DNA from: Acidobacteriaceae bacterium
GTDB lineage: Bacteria > Acidobacteriota > Terriglobia > Bryobacterales > Bryobacteraceae
NCBI GenBank assembly: GCA_019244945.1
Contig: JAFASD010000562.1
Span: forward strand, 1-10,245
Reading direction: 5' to 3'
Length of the DNA: 10,245 nucleotides
Part shown: in pieces, positions 7,034 to 10,245 of the stretch
Layout: each line of letters opens with the position of its first letter
How positions within the stretch are numbered: position 1 is the first letter of the stretch
Position numbers and translations under genes: made by a program
Notes under the pieces: model-generated
Seen by the model: the letters and a program-made list of their open reading frames with translations, nothing else
Databases searched by the model: none
Told to the model about the DNA's origin: nothing

Positions 7034-7600
7034 ATGCATTTAAACTCGACCCTCAGCGAGCAGGAGTTTCATCGCATCGCATCCGGCATCAAAGTTCTAT
7101 TGATGGACGTGGATGGCGTGCTGACGGATGGCCGCCTCTATCTAGTCCCGGATCGGGACGGCAACATGGTCGAAACCAAAGGCTTCGATTCGCAGGACGG
7201 AATAGGGCTGCGATGGCTGAACTGGTTCGACATCAAAACCGGCGTCATCAGCGGGCGCGAATCTCCGGCTACTGCGGAAAGAGCGCGGCAGGTCAGCATG
7301 AGCTGGGTTTTTCAGGGGCATATCGAGAAGATTCCGCTCTTTGAGCGAGTTATGGCCGAAGCAAATGTGACTCGGTCGGAGGTGGCCTATATCGGCGACG
7401 ATCTGACCGACGTGGTCATCATGCGCCGCGTGGGTCTCTCCTTCGCAACCGCGAACGCGCGTGAGGAAGTGAAGCGATCCGCTAACGCGGTCACCAGCGC
7501 GCCAGGCGGCTCGGGCGCGGTGCGCGAAGTCATCGAGCTTTTGTTGAAAGCTCGCGGAGTTTGGGACGATTTACTCAAGAAGTATGAGGTTACATCTTGA
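7034..7600 (+). CDS. kdsC: HAD-superfamily phosphatase, KdsC-like (3-deoxy-D-manno-octulosonate 8-phosphate phosphatase)
   Basis: Proteins of this family remove the phosphate from Kdo-8-phosphate in the cytoplasm, giving Kdo for the inner core of lipopolysaccharide. The 188 residues fit the small, cap-less (C0) HAD class, which works as a tetramer. The catalytic motif DVDGVLTDG at 25-33 supplies the nucleophile D25 and acid/base D27. GFDSQDGIGLRWL at 50-62 is typical of KdsC. Motif II is ISGRES at 72-77, the conserved lysine is K99 in FQGHIEKIP, and motif III/IV is YIGDDLTD at 119-126. The residues are also compatible with the related sialic acid-type phosphatases, so the exact sugar acid is inferred. 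The ATG at 7034 lacks a clear ribosome-binding site; alternatives lie inside the protein. Its stop codon TGA shares bases with the TTG start of the next gene, so the two are translationally coupled. Confidence 0.88.
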   Translation: MHLNSTLSEQEFHRIASGIKVLLMDVDGVLTDGRLYLVPDRDGNMVETKGFDSQDGIGLRWLNWFDIKTGVISGRESPATAERARQVSMSWVFQGHIEKIPLFERVMAEANVTRSEVAYIGDDLTDVVIMRRVGLSFATANAREEVKRSANAVTSAPGGSGAVREVIELLLKARGVWDDLLKKYEVTS

Positions 7601-8265
7601 GCGAGCCGGGGACAGGCAAGGTCGGTTTGGAGTTTGTCACTGCCAGCGCTCCCGGCGTATTACATCAGTTAACCGGGGTGATCGCCAAGCATCACGGGGA
7701 CATCCGATCCATTTCGATTATCGAGGAGCAACCAACCGGCACGCGGGTTTACCTCGAACTCGATTTGCCCGGCGAATCCAAAACTTTGATCCAAGATTTG
7801 CGGCAGCTCGAGGTTGTTCGTTCGGTAACTTCCGTGCAATCGCTGCAGAAGATTTACGGCAAACGGATCATTATCATTGGCGGAGGAGCGCAGGTCGGAC
7901 AAGTGGCGCTGGGGGCGATTTCCGAAGCGGATCGTCACAACATCCGCGGTGAACACATTTCGGTCGATACCATCCCGCTGGTCGGGGAGCAACCTTTAGC
8001 TGACGCAGTGCGGGCGGTTCGCCGTCTTCCGCGCGTGAAGGCGCTGGTCCTTGCGGGTTCTCTCATGGGCGGGGACATCGAGTCTGCGGTCCGAGAGGTG
8101 AGGAGCGATGGTCTTCTGGTGATCAGTTTAAATATGGCTGGAAGCGTTCCTAACGCTTCCGACCTTGTCGTAACGGATCCCGTGCAAGCCGGCGTCATGG
8201 CCGTGATGGCCGTTGCCGATACAGCCAAATTCACGATCGAGCGCCTAAACCGGCGCTTTTTTTAA
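7597..8265 (+). CDS. ACT-domain protein with C-terminal conserved domain of unknown function (DUF5612-like)
   Basis: Residues about 8-80 form an ACT domain, the small ligand-binding fold that often senses amino acids; VTASAPGVLHQLTGVIAKHH at 14-33 is the typical first strand and helix. Residues about 88-215 form a second compact domain starting with KRIIIIGGGAQVGQVALG (89-106), a glycine-rich turn after a beta strand as in nucleotide-binding folds. It continues with ISVDTIPLVGE (121-131), LAGSLMGGDI (152-161) and VVTDPVQAGVMAVMAVADTA (191-210). From memory this resembles the DUF5612 region found after ACT domains in archaeal proteins; I could not verify that. The start is TTG at 7597 in a TTGA overlap with the kdsC stop, supported by GAGGT at 7586-7590, 6 bases upstream. 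An in-frame intrinsic terminator overlaps its last codons. A metabolite-sensing role linked to its neighbour is inference only. Confidence 0.75.
   Translation: MSEPGTGKVGLEFVTASAPGVLHQLTGVIAKHHGDIRSISIIEEQPTGTRVYLELDLPGESKTLIQDLRQLEVVRSVTSVQSLQKIYGKRIIIIGGGAQVGQVALGAISEADRHNIRGEHISVDTIPLVGEQPLADAVRAVRRLPRVKALVLAGSLMGGDIESAVREVRSDGLLVISLNMAGSVPNASDLVVTDPVQAGVMAVMAVADTAKFTIERLNRRFF
8140..8160. repeat. Perfect 9-bp inverted repeat inside the ACT-domain gene
   Basis: GGAAGCGTT and AACGCTTCC are separated by only CCT, giving a strong possible hairpin in the coding region. No T-run follows. It encodes AGSVPNAS in a part of the protein that appears conserved, so the symmetry may be a codon-level coincidence. 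Confidence 0.4.
8240..8263 (+). terminator. Intrinsic terminator overlapping the end of the ACT-domain gene
   Basis: AGCGCC (8240-8245) pairs with GGCGCT (8252-8257) around a 6-base loop, and seven consecutive T (8257-8263) follow at once. This is a textbook rho-independent terminator for the kdsC/ACT-domain unit. It is formed by codons 215 to 222 of the ACT-domain gene, and the TAA stop (8263-8265) begins at the last T. The convergent anti-sigma gene ends 2 bases later. Confidence 0.85.
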
Positions 8266-8267
8266 CC

Positions 8268-8933
8268 CTACTTAACTCGAAACGCGAACTCGCGCAACAA
8301 CTCGCCCGGCCCATTGGCTTGAGCTGGACTGTAAAGCCGGAGGAGGTGAGCGCCTGCTGTCTGTAGGTTCGGCACCGAAATACTGACTTCGTCTTTATGG
8401 ACGGCCGCGTTTCTTTTCCAGATTTCAAACCCATTGCTATTCACGATTTGCACCGTGACTGGACCCTCCGCTAAATCGAGCGCGTTCAGGTGAAGATGTA
8501 GAGGGCGGTTCAAAGGTACAACTGGCGTTTCCACTCCGCGGTATGCGGAAAGGGTTATTTCAGCGACCGGTGGTGAAGCTCGGCGAATGAATTGCGGCGC
8601 CAAGGCAACACCGAGCAATAGAACCGCGGCGGCTCCAGCCAAAGACAACCTGGGAAACGTGAGCCAAGCGGTCCAGCGGTGTTCTGCTCTAGCTGCTTCC
8701 TTTTGTAGCCTCTCGGTTTCAGATTGTTCCAGCGCCAACTTCAGTGGAGGGATCTCGGTTTCCAAAGCTTCGAGCCGAGCTACGCACGACTCGCACGCGA
8801 GTATGTGCGTTTCGATTAGATCGATCTCTTCGCCTTGGGACCGGCGCAGCAGAAAGCGCTCGAGATCCTCTTCCGTAGGATGGTCGAAGTATGAGTTCTG
8901 CATAAGCACCGCGGAGCGGATTTTTTTCTCCAT
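8268..8933 (-). CDS. Probable membrane-anchored zinc-finger anti-sigma factor
   Basis: The 221-residue protein carries an H-x3-C-x2-C zinc motif, H43, C47 and C50 in THILACESC, as in zf-HC2/ZAS anti-sigma factors that hold an ECF sigma factor at the membrane. It is preceded by PTEEDLERFLLR (19-30), a usual helix of this family. Residues 60-90 are charged and possibly coiled. One membrane segment lies at about 96-114 (LSLAGAAAVLLLGVALA). The remaining ~100 residues look beta-rich and would face the periplasm, where they could sense a signal or partner. The gene follows the sigma gene by 13 bases on the same strand, which supports the pairing. The ATG at 8933 has no clear ribosome-binding site; the ATG at residue 11 (MQNSYFD) is a reasonable alternative start. 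The anti-sigma role is inferred from motif and neighbour; the target sigma is most likely the adjacent one. Confidence 0.78.
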   Translation of the reverse strand: MEKKIRSAVLMQNSYFDHPTEEDLERFLLRRSQGEEIDLIETHILACESCVARLEALETEIPPLKLALEQSETERLQKEAARAEHRWTAWLTFPRLSLAGAAAVLLLGVALAPQFIRRASPPVAEITLSAYRGVETPVVPLNRPLHLHLNALDLAEGPVTVQIVNSNGFEIWKRNAAVHKDEVSISVPNLQTAGAHLLRLYSPAQANGPGELLREFAFRVK

Positions 8934-8946
8934 TTTAGAAGTGCGG

Positions 8947-9636
8947 TTAACCGGCTTGCGCTCTCACAAGCACTGAGAAAATTCCGCTGCTGGCCAGTTT
9001 TTTCCTACCAATTTCTCCGAACTTGGCTTTGGCACGAGACTTCAAAAGCCTAAATTGTGTTTCGGTTAGGGACATTTCCCGGCAGATTTGCTCCTGGGGT
9101 TGTTCTTTCAAGTAGAAGCGCACCAGAATATCCCGATCGCGCTTCGATAGCGAATCGAGGGCGTTTTTCATTAGCTCGGCCTTTTGCCGGAGCATCGCTT
9201 CCTGCTCAGGGTTTTCCTTTCGATCGGCTACCAGCACGCCCGTTTCCAAATCGGCCTGTTCGCGCCGCGAATGTACCGCCTGCTCAATGTACGCGGCGAC
9301 CTGCCTCCGCACGATGGTTCGAACAAAGCCCATGAGGCGTTCGGGTTCGCGAAGATCGCCGCGCTTAATCGCATGAACAACAATCAAGAACGTATCGTGA
9401 ACCTTGTCCTCCAACTCCTGCGGCCCGAGCTGCCGGCATAAGTAATATCGAATACCTCGGCTAAACAATTTGTAGAGCTCTTCCATTCCCGCGTCTTCAC
9501 CGGCTTTGACCTGCTCGACGAGCTCGTTCCAACGAACGGCAGAGAGTGTCGGTTTTGCGGTATTTCCTCCTTCAGCAGCTTTCGCGTTTTCGGATGGCAC
9601 CGGGCTAAGCTTCTGTTGGGTCCCGACCATAGACAT
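8947..9636 (-). CDS. RNA polymerase sigma factor, ECF-like (sigma-70 family)
   Basis: The 229-residue protein has the two-domain layout of group 4 sigma factors. Sigma region 2 covers about 49-117, with the core-binding and -10-recognition helices around ELEDKVHDTFLIVVHAI (74-90) and LMGFVRTIVRRQVAAYI (101-117). Sigma region 4 covers about 152-208, with a helix-turn-helix QEQICREMSLTETQFRLLKS (181-200) for -35 recognition. A polar ~30-residue N-terminal extension precedes it. The ATG at 9636 is supported by AAGGAG at 9646-9651, 9 bases upstream. That site lies within the last codons and stop of the CHAT gene, so translation is probably coupled. The gene is followed by the probable anti-sigma factor. 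Its target promoters cannot be told from this window, and no obvious recognition site is visible. Confidence 0.87.
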   Translation of the reverse strand: MSMVGTQQKLSPVPSENAKAAEGGNTAKPTLSAVRWNELVEQVKAGEDAGMEELYKLFSRGIRYYLCRQLGPQELEDKVHDTFLIVVHAIKRGDLREPERLMGFVRTIVRRQVAAYIEQAVHSRREQADLETGVLVADRKENPEQEAMLRQKAELMKNALDSLSKRDRDILVRFYLKEQPQEQICREMSLTETQFRLLKSRAKAKFGEIGRKKLASSGIFSVLVRAQAG

Positions 9637-9642
9637 GAATGA

Positions 9643-10245
9643 TTACTCCTTGCAGATGATCGAATACGCAGCCCAGAACGAGGGTGAACTTCGATAACCT
9701 TGGCTTTGCTCCATTTCTAATTGTGCGCTCCGAAGCGCAGCCGCCGCTCGCTTAGCGAGAGAGCCGGACCTCATTGACTGAAAATGACGGTAGAAGCAGG
9801 AAAAGAAGAGGCCGGAATCGTCGGGCGTGGGCCATCCTGTAGCGATTACCGCGGACGCTCCGGCGACTAACCACGCCCGGGTTAAGCCCATAAGACCGGC
9901 GCTGGGCAGCACTTTGCCTTTTGCCGATGAGCAGCCGCTCAGGACCACTAAGCTGCCTGCCACGCGATAGGTTTCAATCGCTTCCGGTGTGAGGAGCTCA
10001 GGCATGTTGTCGTCCGTGAGACTCAGGGCCAAGGCGGCCTGCTGCGGATTTCTGTCCGGACTTACCACGTGCACGGCGAAATGCAATATCTCAGGTCTCT
10101 TCGCAAGGGCCCGTTTCAGCCCCGCGCTCGATGCTTCGCGTCCTTCGAGTAACTGCACATCCTGCATACCGGAAGCATTCGCCGCTGTCCGGATTTCACG
10201 GTCACTCGCAACCAATCTTGCCAAGGTCACAGGGGTTTCGCTTTT
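9643..10245 (-). CDS. CHAT-domain (caspase-like) peptidase, C-terminal part (cut by window edge)
   Basis: The reading frame is open to the right edge, so the 200 visible residues are the C-terminal end of a longer protein; the GTG at 10230 is internal and not a real start. CHAT domains are caspase-fold cysteine peptidases with a His-Cys dyad. The histidine is in ILHFAVHVVSP, at codon 10069-10071, matching the family pattern LHFATH. The cysteine is in LVVLSGCSSAKG, at codon 9931-9933. Further family blocks follow: GLTRAWLVAGASAVIATGW, then PDDSGLFFSCFYRHF, and the C-terminal WAAYSIIC. Many such proteins carry TPR repeats before the CHAT domain; whether this one does cannot be seen. The stop (9643-9645) is 6 bases before the sigma factor start. 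Caspase-like cleavage of a protein partner is known for some CHAT proteins; the substrate here is unknown. Confidence 0.88.
   Translation of the reverse strand, partial: KSETPVTLARLVASDREIRTAANASGMQDVQLLEGREASSAGLKRALAKRPEILHFAVHVVSPDRNPQQAALALSLTDDNMPELLTPEAIETYRVAGSLVVLSGCSSAKGKVLPSAGLMGLTRAWLVAGASAVIATGWPTPDDSGLFFSCFYRHFQSMRSGSLAKRAAAALRSAQLEMEQSQGYRSSPSFWAAYSIICKE

Noticed and set aside
8944..8953. Palindrome CGGTTAACCG at the end of the sigma gene
   Set aside because: It is short, includes the TAA stop of the sigma gene, and has no T-run or repeated copy to suggest an operator or terminator.
1..10245. CRISPR array, tRNA or rRNA gene, insertion sequence or prophage
   Set aside because: There are no regularly spaced repeats, no cloverleaf or rRNA-like segment, and no transposase or integrase motif. 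Coding genes account for nearly all of the window.

Overview
This window looks like chromosomal DNA of a soil-type Gram-negative bacterium, most likely an Acidobacteriota member. That assignment is inferred from the combination of genes: a secreted di-haem peroxidase, a BON-domain lipoprotein, a tilS-ftsH pair, a Kdo-phosphate phosphatase and a CHAT/sigma/zinc-finger anti-sigma cluster. No marker gene here proves it. The DNA is almost fully coding. No gap exceeds about 115 bases, and I see no tRNA, rRNA, CRISPR array or insertion sequence.

Layout, left to right. (1) Positions 1-2414, minus strand: lepB (signal peptidase I), then manC (mannose-1-phosphate guanylyltransferase) 10 bases on, then after 70 bases the N-terminal part of a secreted cytochrome c peroxidase/MauG-like protein that runs off the left edge. 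(2) Positions 2497-3510, plus strand: a lipoprotein-like BON-domain protein with a proline-rich linker and a glycine-zipper segment. (3) Positions 3537-6991, minus strand: tilS (tRNA-Ile lysidine synthetase) followed by ftsH (membrane AAA+ zinc protease). (4) Positions 7034-8265, plus strand: a kdsC-like HAD phosphatase, overlapped by a gene for an ACT-domain protein with a conserved C-terminal domain of unknown function. A strong intrinsic terminator lies inside the last codons of that second gene. (5) Positions 8268-10245, minus strand: a tight cluster transcribed as CHAT peptidase (cut by the right edge), ECF-like sigma factor, then membrane-anchored zinc-finger anti-sigma factor.

How the genes fit together. 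The left and centre are mainly envelope and housekeeping functions: protein export processing (LepB), nucleotide sugar supply (ManC), Kdo/LPS precursor supply (KdsC-like), membrane protein quality control (FtsH) and decoding of AUA codons (TilS). The right-hand cluster is the most system-like part. It combines a caspase-like peptidase, a sigma factor and a probable membrane anti-sigma factor, with the sigma ribosome-binding site lying inside the last codons of the CHAT gene. That suggests a protease-linked signalling unit, but this role is inferred only from domains and gene order.
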